From: an uncultured Granulosicoccaceae bacterium
GTDB taxonomy: Bacteria > Pseudomonadota > Gammaproteobacteria > Granulosicoccales > Granulosicoccaceae
DNA: 30,904 nucleotides
Reading direction: 5' to 3'
Assembly (NCBI GenBank): GCA_937951695.1
Contig: CALFBL010000109.1
Span: 1 to 30,904, forward strand
Shown piece by piece: positions 1 to 8,142 of the stretch. A program made the position numbers and the translations under genes. How positions within the stretch are numbered: position 1 is the first letter of the stretch; every line of letters starts with the position of its first letter. Below the pieces are notes generated by a model. The model saw nothing but the letters and a program-made list of their open reading frames with translations. It had not been told where the DNA came from and searched no databases.

Positions 1-249
1 AAACATCGCACTAAATAGGGTGTGCCAGTCGGGTCGTCCGTCGATGGTGCACATTTGCAAATTGCTGCTAAACTCGGCGCCAGTTATATCCGCAGGGATC
101 AGCCCAAACGCGCAAATCGATCCAGATAACCTGGGCTCTTGCCCCACCCCTTGCAATAAAAACCATGCAATAACGTTCAGCGCTATCAAGGCGTAGGTTA
201 CGTAGGGCACTTGAATCTGCGGATTTTCATCACGAATTGGAAAAATCAT
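1..249 (-). CDS. Rhomboid-family intramembrane serine protease, N-terminal part (cut by window edge)
   Basis: The minus strand from an ATG at 247-249 reads openly to the window edge, giving the first 83 residues. It begins MIFPIRDENPQIQVPYVTY, then a first membrane helix (ALIALNVIAWFLLQG), then a loop with FGLIPADITG and finally WHTLFSAMF. This arrangement of an IRDE/P start, 'P-Y-V-T/N-Y' before helix 1 and 'W-T/H-L-F-S-A-M-F' before helix 2 is typical of bacterial rhomboid proteases. The catalytic Ser (GxSG) and His would lie beyond the window, so activity cannot be judged. The start is only 6 bases downstream of the nagA stop on the same strand, so it is probably co-transcribed with nagA. 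A functional link to amino-sugar use is not evident. Confidence 0.8.
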   Translation of the reverse strand, partial: MIFPIRDENPQIQVPYVTYALIALNVIAWFLLQGVGQEPRLSGSICAFGLIPADITGAEFSSNLQMCTIDGRPDWHTLFSAMF

Positions 250-255
250 GGTGAT

Positions 256-1410
256 TTATGTGCTCTCATGGCCCAATTCAAACGCATCAATAGTATCAAG
301 TGAAACCGACAGCCGATACAACGAAGACAACGTCGTCACACTCGGCACTAGCGATACCGACATATTAATCAGTTCCGCAGGTACCGTAATCGCTGCCTGC
401 AAAGCGGTTTCCAGCGGCACATCCGATTGTTCGACCAAGGTTTTAATGGCGTGAGTCAGTTGCAGGTCCGCACCGGCCAGAGTGCCATCATCAAGGGTCA
501 GGCGACCCTCGCTGCGACTGATTCGCCGATCGTTTAATAAAAACTCAGATTGATCTGTACCCGCTACCGCCATCGCATCCGAGACCAAAAATAATTTTTG
601 GACGCGAGTGTTCGTGTTAAATGCCAGACGCATAGACTCTGGGTGCACGTGATGGCCGTCAGCGATCAAGCCCGCGTACACCTCGGTTGAATTCAGAGTT
701 GCACCCACCAGCCCAGGCTCCCGGCTGTTAAATTGGCTCATCGCGTTGAACAGATGTGTTACGCAACGTGCGCCTGCATCGATGTACTCTCGACACAAAT
801 CAAAACCCGCATCGGTGTGGCCAAGAGATACCAGAACCCCAGCTTGAGCCAAAATAGAAACATCGTCGGTGGACACATTTTCCGGAGCAACAGTTACTTT
901 CAGTAACGGCAATTGCTGCTTTGCATTGAGCAATTGATGCAGGTCGTTATCGGTCATGGGCCGTATAAATTTTGCATCGTGAGCGCCTTTTTTGGCAAAA
1001 CTCAAATGCGGACCTTCCAAGTGCAGCCCGGCAATTCCAGGTACTGCTGCAGCTACTGCAGCGATCGTTGCATCAATCGCCGATTGGGTGATCGCTGGGC
1101 TGTCGCTGATTAACGTCGGAAGAATAGAGGCAGCACCCAAACGCCGGTGAGCCACTGCGATTTTGGTCAAGCCATCCACTGAGGGATCTTCATTAAACAA
1201 TATCCCACCGCCACCGTTGACCTGTAAGTCAACGTACCCGGGGATCAGAATGTCGCCGTAAAGGTCCACAGTATGCTCAAACTCATTGAGTTCGAAGTCT
1301 TTAATACAGCCGTGGAAATAGCCATCTTTAAAATGAGCCGCTGTATTCCAATGCAGCATGGACCCATCAAAAACAGGACCACCGTGGACAATCATTGACC
1401 GGTAACTCAT
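256..1410 (-). CDS. nagA: N-acetylglucosamine-6-phosphate deacetylase
   Basis: NagA hydrolyses GlcNAc-6-phosphate to glucosamine-6-phosphate and acetate in the cytoplasm. The 384-residue product has the family motifs in order: PGYVDLQVNGGGG (57-69), HLEGPH with metal ligand Glu132, SLGHTD (His198), THLFNAM (His219), DGHHVHPE (251-258) and LVSDAM with the catalytic Asp278. The start ATG overlaps the stop of the upstream kinase (ATGA), showing translational coupling. The last 35 residues (from about 350) are odd. Most homologues carry a glycine-rich G-x-I/L-x-x-G-x-x-A-D-x-V segment there, but this protein has a Ser/Leu/Val-rich tail with little glycine. Reading the other frames does not restore a better tail, so I treat it as divergence rather than a frameshift. 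The family assignment is secure. Confidence 0.94.
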   Translation of the reverse strand: MSYRSMIVHGGPVFDGSMLHWNTAAHFKDGYFHGCIKDFELNEFEHTVDLYGDILIPGYVDLQVNGGGGILFNEDPSVDGLTKIAVAHRRLGAASILPTLISDSPAITQSAIDATIAAVAAAVPGIAGLHLEGPHLSFAKKGAHDAKFIRPMTDNDLHQLLNAKQQLPLLKVTVAPENVSTDDVSILAQAGVLVSLGHTDAGFDLCREYIDAGARCVTHLFNAMSQFNSREPGLVGATLNSTEVYAGLIADGHHVHPESMRLAFNTNTRVQKLFLVSDAMAVAGTDQSEFLLNDRRISRSEGRLTLDDGTLAGADLQLTHAIKTLVEQSDVPLETALQAAITVPAELINMSVSLVPSVTTLSSLYRLSVSLDTIDAFELGHEST

Positions 1411-2318
1411 AGTAATTCGTGCGCCAACTGGATGGCACCATCGAGTGGTGTGCCCATTGGCTCAACCACAGCGTTTTTAATATCTGCAGGTAAGAACGCT
1501 TTGCAGTGTGGAGCGATACCACCGCTTAAACAAACCGGCAGAACGCTCGACCAGTTTAATTGATCAAGACAGTGAACGATATAATCGGCGGCCTCCTGCA
1601 TCACCATAAACGCCAGAGAATCCTGTCGAGTGGCAAAATCGGTCACCATCGGAGCCAACTCGCTGAGCTCCGCTGGCGTGGCTTGGCCAGCAAACATAAC
1701 GATGCCATCCGCGCCACCACATCGCACAAGCAGTGCGCTTGCCAGCGGAGACAGCGGTAGAAACCCATCCTGCTGCTGTAACACTAACGACAAGGCCCGT
1801 CGCGCAACCCAATAGGCCGAAGCTTCATCACCTAGGATCGCACCCCACCCCCCCGCATACCGATGGTGGTTGTTTCTCTGCGCAGCGATGAAGGATCCGG
1901 TCCCACAGTGCACAATAAACCCATCTTGCTTTCCCAAGGCGCCACGCACCGCTGCTAGCCGATCTTCGCAGTAATGCGCCTTGGACAGCGGCAACGCTTC
2001 CCTCATTCTCTGGATGGTCTCATCACTCTTGATTCCGGCAAGGCCAACAAACGCCGGGCAGTCGAACAACTCTTCCAGCAGGGCGCCCGATTCCGAGGCC
2101 AGCGCTCGCAAACCGGCCTCAATACACTCGATTGTGGCCTCAAAGTCAGTGCTGGCGTTTGCCGGCCCGCCTTCCACCACCGTACGGGTATTGCTATCGT
2201 CGATAGCGAAACGGCACCGCGTTCCTCCGCCGTCGATAGCGACGACTCGCTTGTGGGGGGTGTTGTCTGACAAGGGGCGGCTCTCGGCTCCGTGCACTGT
2301 ACGAATGGTCAAGACCAT
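1407..2318 (-). CDS. BadF/BadG/BcrA-type ATPase, probable N-acetylglucosamine or glucosamine kinase
   Basis: The 303-residue product belongs to the ASKHA kinase fold. It shows the phosphate-1 loop VAIDGGGTRCRF (26-37), a GLAGIKS motif, the phosphate-2 loop HCGTGSF, GGWGAILGDEASAYWVARRAL, and the adenosine-type motif LSGGIA. GGWG-x-x-LGDE-(A/G)S is characteristic of the BadF-like GlcNAc/glucosamine kinases rather than ROK kinases. The gene overlaps nagA by 4 bases and is transcribed away from a sugar ABC transporter, which supports phosphorylation of imported GlcNAc (or GlcN) ahead of NagA. The N-terminus carries about 24 residues before the conserved sheet. No strong ribosome binding site precedes the ATG at 2318, so the true start could lie slightly downstream. 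Exact sugar specificity cannot be read from the sequence. Confidence 0.82.
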   Translation of the reverse strand: MVLTIRTVHGAESRPLSDNTPHKRVVAIDGGGTRCRFAIDDSNTRTVVEGGPANASTDFEATIECIEAGLRALASESGALLEELFDCPAFVGLAGIKSDETIQRMREALPLSKAHYCEDRLAAVRGALGKQDGFIVHCGTGSFIAAQRNNHHRYAGGWGAILGDEASAYWVARRALSLVLQQQDGFLPLSPLASALLVRCGGADGIVMFAGQATPAELSELAPMVTDFATRQDSLAFMVMQEAADYIVHCLDQLNWSSVLPVCLSGGIAPHCKAFLPADIKNAVVEPMGTPLDGAIQLAHELL

Positions 2319-2369
2319 ACTGCATTGTCCGTCACTCCGGGGCGTTCCAGCCTCCAGTAGATCGAAAAA

Positions 2370-2398
2370 ACTATAGACAAACGATTTGGAAACGGTAA
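2370..2398 (-). promoter_or_regulatory. Candidate sigma70 promoter for the kinase-nagA operon
   Basis: On the minus strand TTACCG (2398-2393) is followed after exactly 17 bases by TATAGT (2375-2370), a 5/6 match to the -10 consensus with a weak -35. It lies about 50 bases upstream of the kinase start in the 188-base divergent gap. No clear palindromic operator was found. TGGAAACG near 2388 resembles a LacI-family half-site, but the other half does not match. Confidence 0.33.
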
Positions 2399-2506
2399 GC
2401 TGAACGAACAGTCAATCAGACCTGTAGACACTGAGATGCGTTACCAGAAAACGACGATACGACATTTCAGAACACTCACGAGAAAAATACAAGAGGGCTT
2501 ACAGCT

Positions 2507-3760
2507 ATGAAAATACACACTCGACAATGGATTCTGGCCGGCCTGGCCATAACGGTGTCGCAGGTCGCTTCAGCGCAGACGACCCTAACCATCGAAAGCT
2601 GGCGCAACGACGACATAGGCCTGTGGCAAGAAAAGATCATCCCAGCGTTTGAATCTGAGCATCCCGACATAAAAGTCAATTTTGCGCCGATGGCTCCCAC
2701 CGAATACAATGCTGCACTAAATTCAAAACTGGACGCTGGTAGCGCAGGCGACATCATCACCTGCCGCCCTTTCGATGCCTCCCTCGCCCTGTACGAAGCA
2801 GGCTATCTGAGTGACTTGTCAGACATGGATGCCATGGACGGCTTTTCCGACGTCGCTAAATCCGCCTGGCAAACCGATGATGGTTCAGTTACCTTCTGCG
2901 TGCCCATGGCTTCTGTCATACACGGGTTTATCTACAACAAGGATGCGTTTGAAGAGGTGGGTGTGGAAGTGCCCACTACGGAAGAAGAATTCTTTGCAGC
3001 CTTGCAGAAATTTAAAGAAAACGGCAACTACATCCCCATGGCGATGGGCACAAATGACCAGTGGGAAGCTGCCACCATGGGTTACAACAACATCGGCCCC
3101 AATTACTGGAAAGGTGAAACAGGTCGTCGCGCGTTAATCGATGGCAAACAGAAGCTAACCGATGAGGTTTGGGTCGCCCCCTACGCCACATTGGCGAAAT
3201 GGGAACCGTATCTTGGTGACGGGTATGAGGCTCAAACCTATCCAGACAGTCAAAATCTGTTCACGCTGGGCAGAGCGGCAATATATCCCGCCGGTTCATG
3301 GGAAATTTCAGGCTTTAATGAACTGGCAGATTTTGAAATGGGTGCATTCAAACCACCGGTCCGGCAAGCAGGCGACACTTGCTTCATCTCTGATCACACC
3401 GACATCGGGATCGGTATGAACGCAGCGTCTGAAAACCCTGAAGCGGCAAAAACCTTTCTGGCGTGGGTAGGCTCACCTGAGTTCGCATCAATTTTCGGCA
3501 ATGCACTTCCCGGGTTTTTCCCACTGTCCGATACGCCGGTGGAACTAGAAGATCCGCTGGCAAAGGAAATCGTCGGTTGGCGCGAGCAATGTGAGTCAAC
3601 GATTCGCTCCACCTATCAAATTTTATCTCGCGGTACACCAAACCTTGAAAATGAAACCTGGGGAGCTTCGGTTGCAGCCATCAAAGGCACTGAGACCCCT
3701 GAAGAGTTAGGGGCTAAGTTACAGGAAGGCCTCAATAGCTGGTATACACCGGAGAACTAA
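2507..3760 (+). CDS. Sugar ABC transporter substrate-binding protein (CUT1 family)
   Basis: This is a 417-residue periplasmic solute-binding protein of the SBP_bac_1 (family 1) type. A Sec signal peptide covers residues 1-23, with a basic start (MKIHTRQ), a hydrophobic core and an ASA-Q cleavage site. The mature part starts with TTLTIESWRND and shows the usual features: IIPAFESEHPDIKV near the N-terminus, GFIYNKDAFEEVGV in the middle, AIYPAGSWEI near residue 265 and EAAKTFLAWVGSPEF near residue 310. The ATG is preceded by AAGAGGG (2491-2497) at good spacing. It opens the transporter operon and diverges from the GlcNAc kinase and nagA genes, so a GlcNAc-containing mono- or oligosaccharide is the likely ligand. 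That ligand is inference from context only. Confidence 0.92.
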   Translation: MKIHTRQWILAGLAITVSQVASAQTTLTIESWRNDDIGLWQEKIIPAFESEHPDIKVNFAPMAPTEYNAALNSKLDAGSAGDIITCRPFDASLALYEAGYLSDLSDMDAMDGFSDVAKSAWQTDDGSVTFCVPMASVIHGFIYNKDAFEEVGVEVPTTEEEFFAALQKFKENGNYIPMAMGTNDQWEAATMGYNNIGPNYWKGETGRRALIDGKQKLTDEVWVAPYATLAKWEPYLGDGYEAQTYPDSQNLFTLGRAAIYPAGSWEISGFNELADFEMGAFKPPVRQAGDTCFISDHTDIGIGMNAASENPEAAKTFLAWVGSPEFASIFGNALPGFFPLSDTPVELEDPLAKEIVGWREQCESTIRSTYQILSRGTPNLENETWGASVAAIKGTETPEELGAKLQEGLNSWYTPEN

Positions 3761-3779
3761 ATTCACGGTATCAGGTGAC

Positions 3780-3812
3780 ACGACTCGGGTGATGGCTAAT
3801 CACCCGAGTTGT
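3780..3812 (+). promoter_or_regulatory. Intercistronic hairpin between the binding-protein gene and the first permease
   Basis: ACTCGGGTGAT (3783-3793) and ATCACCCGAGT (3799-3809) pair perfectly around a 5-base GGCTA loop. The stem can extend to about 14 bp (3780-3812) with one G-U pair. No U-tract follows, so it is not a classical terminator. Such stem-loops after binding-protein genes in ABC operons are known to stabilise the upstream mRNA or limit read-through, which raises binding-protein levels over permease levels. That role here is inferred. Confidence 0.72.
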
Positions 3813-3826
3813 ATCAGGAGTTCTCT

Positions 3827-4741
3827 TTGCACCGTACAAAGTTTCGCTGGCACATCGTTATTTTTCTAACCCCCGCTGCGCTGGTTTACACAGCCGTGAT
3901 GATTTTTCCGCTGTTCAACACGTTGCGGCTGTCGTTCTACAACGAAGTGGGCCAGGAACGATTGTTTGTTGGCCTTGAGAATTTTCGCACCCTGTTTCTC
4001 GACCCCATCTGGTCGACACAATTCTGGAACGCTCTGGCCAACAATTTCAGGTTTTTTATCATTCACATGCTGGTACAGAACCCAATCGGAGTTCTTCTCG
4101 CGGCAATCTTAAGTCACCCAAGGCTGCGATGTGCGGCGTTGTACCGCTCAGCGATATTCATACCGACTATTCTCAGCTTTGTTATTGTCGGATTTGCCTG
4201 GAAACTCATCCTGTCGCCACTGTGGGGTATCGCCCCCAATATGTTGGACGCCATTGGACTAAAAAGCCTGTTTGAACCATGGTTAGGTAAAGAGGCCTAT
4301 GCCCTCACCACTCTTGCACTGATATCGGTTTGGCAGTTTGTTGGCATTCCCATGATGCTGATCTATGCCGCGCTTCTGACGATACCAGAGGAGATTCTCG
4401 AGGCTGCTGAAATCGATGGCATAACCGGCTCATCGGCTTTCTGGAAAATCAGGCTACCACTCATTCTGCCCGCCTTAGGCATCATTTCAATATTAACGTT
4501 TGTCGGTAACTTTAACGCCTTTGATCTAATTTATGTCACCCAAGGCGCGTTAGCAGGTCCGGATTTCTCCACTGACATTCTCGGCACCTTCCTGTATCGA
4601 ACCTTCTTTGGATTCCAGTTGCAACTGGGAGATACTTACATGGGCTCTGCCATTGCCGGCGCCATGTTCGCCATCATATTGCTTGGTGTGTGTGTGTATT
4701 TGTTCGGTATCCAATCCCGCATGCGTCGGTACCAACTGTGA
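3827..4741 (+). CDS. Sugar ABC transporter permease 1 (MalF/UgpA-like)
   Basis: This is an inner-membrane permease of the CUT1 class. I choose the TTG at 3827 as the start because AGGAG (3816-3820) sits 6 bases before it. The in-frame TTG at 3809 falls inside the hairpin and has no ribosome binding site. The product is then 304 residues, beginning MHRTKFRWHIVIFLTPAALV. It has about six membrane segments and the cytoplasmic EAA loop, EILEAAEIDGITG followed by RLPLILPAL, which docks on the ATPase. Family members are usually 290-310 residues, which matches this start. The second permease follows after 51 bases. Confidence 0.9.
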   Translation: MHRTKFRWHIVIFLTPAALVYTAVMIFPLFNTLRLSFYNEVGQERLFVGLENFRTLFLDPIWSTQFWNALANNFRFFIIHMLVQNPIGVLLAAILSHPRLRCAALYRSAIFIPTILSFVIVGFAWKLILSPLWGIAPNMLDAIGLKSLFEPWLGKEAYALTTLALISVWQFVGIPMMLIYAALLTIPEEILEAAEIDGITGSSAFWKIRLPLILPALGIISILTFVGNFNAFDLIYVTQGALAGPDFSTDILGTFLYRTFFGFQLQLGDTYMGSAIAGAMFAIILLGVCVYLFGIQSRMRRYQL

Positions 4742-4792
4742 ACAACAAGTGTCTATACCTGAATCGGCTGGAGAACCTTTTAAGAATGACCC

Positions 4793-5632
4793 ATGAGTAA
4801 AGCACGCACCAATCTACCCATCAGCCTGGCAATGCACACGGTTCTGATCGTCTACACCCTGATTGCCTTATTCCCTGTGCTCGTGATTCTGCTCAACAGT
4901 TTTAAATCCCGCAAAGCGATTTTTCGCACGCCACTTGAACTGCCTAACAGTGAAACCTTCTCCACTGTGGGCTATGACACGGTGCTGTCGCAAGGGAACT
5001 TTTTTTTGTATTTCCAGAATTCCATGGTCGTTACCATTGCGAGCTTATTCACTATCCTGTTGTTTGGCAGCATGGCTGCTTATGCGCTGTCAGAGTATCG
5101 CTTTCGTGGCAACACACTCATGGGTTTATACCTTGCTCTGGGCATCATGATCCCAATTCGTATCGGCACTGTCGCCATACTGGAAATGATGGTGGCCACC
5201 GGTTTAGTGAATACCCTGTACGCCTTAATTCTCGTGTATGTGGCGCAAGGCTTACCTTTAGCGATTTTTATATTGACAGAATTCATGCGACAAGTAAGTC
5301 AGGATCTGAAAAATGCTGGGCGAGTCGATGGGTTGAACGAATACCAAATATTCTTTCGTCTCGTGTTGCCACTAGTGCGACCAGCATTGGCGACCGTTGC
5401 GGTGTTCAATATGATTCCAATCTGGAATGATCTCTGGTTCCCGTTGATACTGGCCCCGGGCGAAGAAGTGAAAACACTCACCCTCGGTTCTCAGGTGTTT
5501 ATCGGCCAATACGTCACTAATTGGAACGCAGTGCTGTCTGCTTTATCAATGGCAGTCATTCCTGTACTGATTCTTTACACCATTTTTTCACGACAGTTGA
5601 TTCGAGGCTTAACCTCAGGAGCGGTCAAATAA
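4793..5632 (+). CDS. Sugar ABC transporter permease 2 (MalG/UgpE-like)
   Basis: This is the partner permease, 279 residues with about six membrane helices. The N-terminal HTVLIVYTLIALFPVLVILL helix is followed by the periplasmic loop SFKSRKAIF typical of MalG-type subunits. The EAA loop reads NAGRVDGLNEYQIFFRLVLP, so the first Glu-Ala-Ala becomes Lys-Asn-Ala, while the essential Gly and the I-x-L-P-like end are kept. The stop codon shares a base with the start of the next gene (TAATG at 5630-5634), so the dehydrogenase is translationally coupled. The ribosome binding site of this gene is weak. Confidence 0.9.
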   Translation: MSKARTNLPISLAMHTVLIVYTLIALFPVLVILLNSFKSRKAIFRTPLELPNSETFSTVGYDTVLSQGNFFLYFQNSMVVTIASLFTILLFGSMAAYALSEYRFRGNTLMGLYLALGIMIPIRIGTVAILEMMVATGLVNTLYALILVYVAQGLPLAIFILTEFMRQVSQDLKNAGRVDGLNEYQIFFRLVLPLVRPALATVAVFNMIPIWNDLWFPLILAPGEEVKTLTLGSQVFIGQYVTNWNAVLSALSMAVIPVLILYTIFSRQLIRGLTSGAVK

Positions 5633-6657
5633 TGCGGGTGCTCGTTGCAGGCTTGGGCAATATGGGGTTAAGCCATGCATTGGCGCATCACAACCTTGGC
5701 TCCGACATTGTCGCATTGGTCAATCGATCCGATGTGCAACTCCCCACTGAGCTTAAACACTACCCTAGGTACAAATCCTTCGAAGAGGGCTTGTCAAAGA
5801 AGCCCGACTTAGTGGTCATTGCTACCTACTCTGACAGCCATGCCGACTACGCCTGCCAGGCACTGGCTACTGGCGCTCATGTGTTTGTTGAAAAACCACT
5901 GGCGGTTACCGTAGAGGATGCCAAGCGAATCGTCGTTGCTGCAAAGCAGGCCAACCGAAAACTCTACGTCGGCTACATTCTGCGGCACAATCCCGCTTGG
6001 CAACGATTTATCACCGAAGCCCGATCACTTGGCGGCCCCTATGTGTTTCGTATGAACCTCAATCAGCAATCCAGCGGTGCTGAATGGGAAACCCATAAGA
6101 CCTTGATGAAAACCACCTCTCCGATCGTCGACTGTGGGGTGCACTATGTGGATGTGATGTGTCAGGTCACCGATGCCGCACCGGTCAAAGTCAGTGGTAT
6201 GGGGCTACGACTCAGTAACGAAATCGATGTAGATATGTACAACTACGGACAGTTCCAAGTGGTGTTCGCTGACGGCTCTGTGGGTTGGTATGAAGCAGGT
6301 TGGGGGCCCATGATGTCAGAGAGCGCTTTCTTCGTTAAAGACATTGTTTCGCCAAACGGCTCAGTGTCAATCACCGAAGGCAACAGCGGCCCATCCTCTG
6401 ACGTTGAAGGTCACACGAAAGTGGGCAAACTACTGGTGCACACACTCGATAAGGACACCACCATCGTATTGCCTGACGAACCGAGTCATAACGCACTGTG
6501 TGAAGCTGAGCAAGCGTACATGCTCAAAGCCATCGAGGAGAATATCGATCTCAGCGGCCACATGACCGATGCCGTGCAATCACTCGCTATCTGCCTAACT
6601 GCTGATGAGAGCATTCGAACTGGCAAATCCATATCGCTGGAGGGATATTCGGCATGA
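5632..6657 (+). CDS. Gfo/Idh/MocA-family NAD(P)-dependent oxidoreductase
   Basis: The start is the ATG at 5632, which overlaps the permease stop and follows AGGAG (5617-5621) by 10 bases; an in-frame extension further upstream only reads through the permease gene. The 341-residue product opens with a Rossmann fold, MRVLVAGLGNMGLSHA (GxGxxG at 7-12). It has the family EKP motif (87-89, VFVEKPLAV), a GYILRHNP segment, and D-C-G-V-H-Y-V-D (Asp167, His171, Asp174), which matches the catalytic D-x-G-x-H-x-x-D pattern. Members oxidise or reduce sugars, inositols and sugar nucleotides. The substrate cannot be deduced. Its place between permease and ATPase genes argues that it acts on the imported sugar, perhaps by oxidising a ring hydroxyl. 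It overlaps the ATPase gene by 4 bases. Confidence 0.88.
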   Translation: MRVLVAGLGNMGLSHALAHHNLGSDIVALVNRSDVQLPTELKHYPRYKSFEEGLSKKPDLVVIATYSDSHADYACQALATGAHVFVEKPLAVTVEDAKRIVVAAKQANRKLYVGYILRHNPAWQRFITEARSLGGPYVFRMNLNQQSSGAEWETHKTLMKTTSPIVDCGVHYVDVMCQVTDAAPVKVSGMGLRLSNEIDVDMYNYGQFQVVFADGSVGWYEAGWGPMMSESAFFVKDIVSPNGSVSITEGNSGPSSDVEGHTKVGKLLVHTLDKDTTIVLPDEPSHNALCEAEQAYMLKAIEENIDLSGHMTDAVQSLAICLTADESIRTGKSISLEGYSA

Positions 6658-7646
6658 CAGCACTTAATCTTTCGGGAATAAATAAGTTCTACGGTCGCAC
6701 GCATGTTCTGAAAGATATCAGCCTCGAAGTAGATGAGGGGGAGTTTGTAGTCTTTGTCGGCCCTTCTGGTTGTGGCAAATCGACCCTACTCCGTCTTATC
6801 GCTGGATTGGAAGACACCACTTCAGGCGATATATTCATTGCTGAACAGAACATGAATACCACCCCGCCTGCGAAACGCGGAATTGCCATGGTGTTTCAAA
6901 GCTATGCGCTGTATCCGCACCTAAATGTACGCCGCAATATGACCTTAGCTCTTAAACAGGAAAAACAATCAAAGCGAGTCATAGAACAGCGGGTATTAAA
7001 AGCCAGCAAAATGCTAGACCTTGAATCCTATCTAGAACACTACCCTTCTGAATTATCCGGGGGACAACGCCAGCGTGTGGCCATCGGTCGAGCGATTGTT
7101 CGAGAACCCAAATTATTTCTTTTTGATGAGCCACTGTCCAACCTGGATGCAGCTCTTAGAGCAAATACAAGGGTTGAGATAGCTCGCTTGCATAAAGCAC
7201 TGGCCGCTTCGATGATCTACGTTACCCACGACCAGACAGAAGCGATGACTTTAGCGGACAAAATTGTAGTGATGAACGAAGGCCGGGTCGAGCAAATCGG
7301 CGGGCCAATGGAGCTGTACAACAACCCTGCGAACCAGTTCGTGGCAGGGTTCATCGGTGCACCTTCGATGAATTTTTTCCCCGGTCACGCTATTCACGAA
7401 AAAGACACTCGCACAATTGGAATTCGTCCAGAGGATTTGTACGTGACTGATCACGGCCGACTGTCCATTCGCATACAACACATCGAGCGACTCGGTGGCG
7501 ACACCAACATTATTGGAACCTGTGAAAATCAGAGTGTCACAATGCGTTTGTTTGGTCAGCATTCATTTTGCGTTGGAACTGATGTGGCTATCGATTTTGA
7601 CGACGCCAAAGCGTTTTACTTTACACCGTCGGGGGAGCGGGCTTGA
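6654..7646 (+). CDS. Sugar ABC transporter ATP-binding protein (MsmK/UgpC/MalK type)
   Basis: This 330-residue cytoplasmic ATPase energises the two permeases. All the nucleotide-binding motifs are present: Walker A GPSGCGKST (36-44), Q-loop Gln82 (VFQSYALYPHL), signature LSGGQ (134-138), Walker B LFLFDEP (154-160) and H-loop His192 (THDQTEAM). A C-terminal OB/TOBE-type region runs from about 235, with GIRPEDLYV; it is somewhat shorter than in typical 350-370 residue homologues. The ATG overlaps the dehydrogenase stop (ATGA). It is the last recognisable gene of the operon. Confidence 0.94.
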   Translation: MTALNLSGINKFYGRTHVLKDISLEVDEGEFVVFVGPSGCGKSTLLRLIAGLEDTTSGDIFIAEQNMNTTPPAKRGIAMVFQSYALYPHLNVRRNMTLALKQEKQSKRVIEQRVLKASKMLDLESYLEHYPSELSGGQRQRVAIGRAIVREPKLFLFDEPLSNLDAALRANTRVEIARLHKALAASMIYVTHDQTEAMTLADKIVVMNEGRVEQIGGPMELYNNPANQFVAGFIGAPSMNFFPGHAIHEKDTRTIGIRPEDLYVTDHGRLSIRIQHIERLGGDTNIIGTCENQSVTMRLFGQHSFCVGTDVAIDFDDAKAFYFTPSGERA

Positions 7647-8142
7647 ACAATTCGTTTTCGATCACAGCAAATCTACCAACCGATATTGCCCCCACGGGTC
7701 CAGAAGATACCGCCCTACTGGTAACTGATGTTCGCGCATTGACACAGTGATTGGACATATTGAAAAAGGCGTTCCCAGCCAACACCCGACATGCCATAGC
7801 GAATAAAACCCATCCGCACTACGCGAACAAATCTCGGTATCGATACAGGTGCGTTTGAAATGTAGGTAGCACAGATGAAAGTTAATTCGGAGTTTCCCTT
7901 ACTTTTATTTGAGAGCGCCTGCATAGGTTGTAGCATCAGAATTCCCGCAACTCAGCGACCCGCCGACCCGCGTACGCACTCGCCCCCCCTGTTCGAATAC
8001 AACGGCGAACAATGCTGATCGGAGCAATACCACTGCAACGGGTCTGTCATTCGTACCAGCTCAGACCCGTTGCGCGAAATTCTTCACCACAGTTATGCAC
8101 ACGGTTCCTAGCTCGGGTCTGTGGAAGCGTTTTGATGTTGCC
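7647..8142. other. Gene-poor stretch of about 500 bases
   Basis: No recognisable protein is encoded here. It follows the end of the transporter operon and lies downstream of ccoS, so the flanking genes converge. A minus-strand open frame at 7715-7936 (73 codons) and a plus-strand frame from 8012 show no family features. The only clear structure is the inverted repeat at 8035-8073. A partial third copy of the repeat core (CGGGTCTG) occurs near 8114-8121. It may be eroded coding or mobile-element DNA, but nothing proves this. Confidence 0.6.
8035..8073. repeat. Perfect 12-bp inverted repeat with 15-base spacer
   Basis: GCAACGGGTCTG (8035-8046) and CAGACCCGTTGC (8062-8073) are exact reverse complements. 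Neither strand has a following T-run, so this is not a typical rho-independent terminator. It sits between the converging transporter operon and ccoS. It could act as a 3'-end stem-loop for either transcript or be a leftover of an element end. Confidence 0.7.

Noticed and set aside
2385..2400. LacI-type operator around TGGAAACG in the divergent promoter region
   Set aside because: Only one half-site resembles the consensus; the second half does not form a palindrome.
3809..3826. Upstream TTG start for permease 1
   Set aside because: It lies inside the hairpin and lacks a ribosome binding site; the TTG at 3827 has AGGAG at proper spacing.
7715..7936. Minus-strand frame of 73 codons in the gap after the transporter operon
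   Set aside because: It has no recognisable motif, no ribosome binding site and no typical composition. It is treated as chance.
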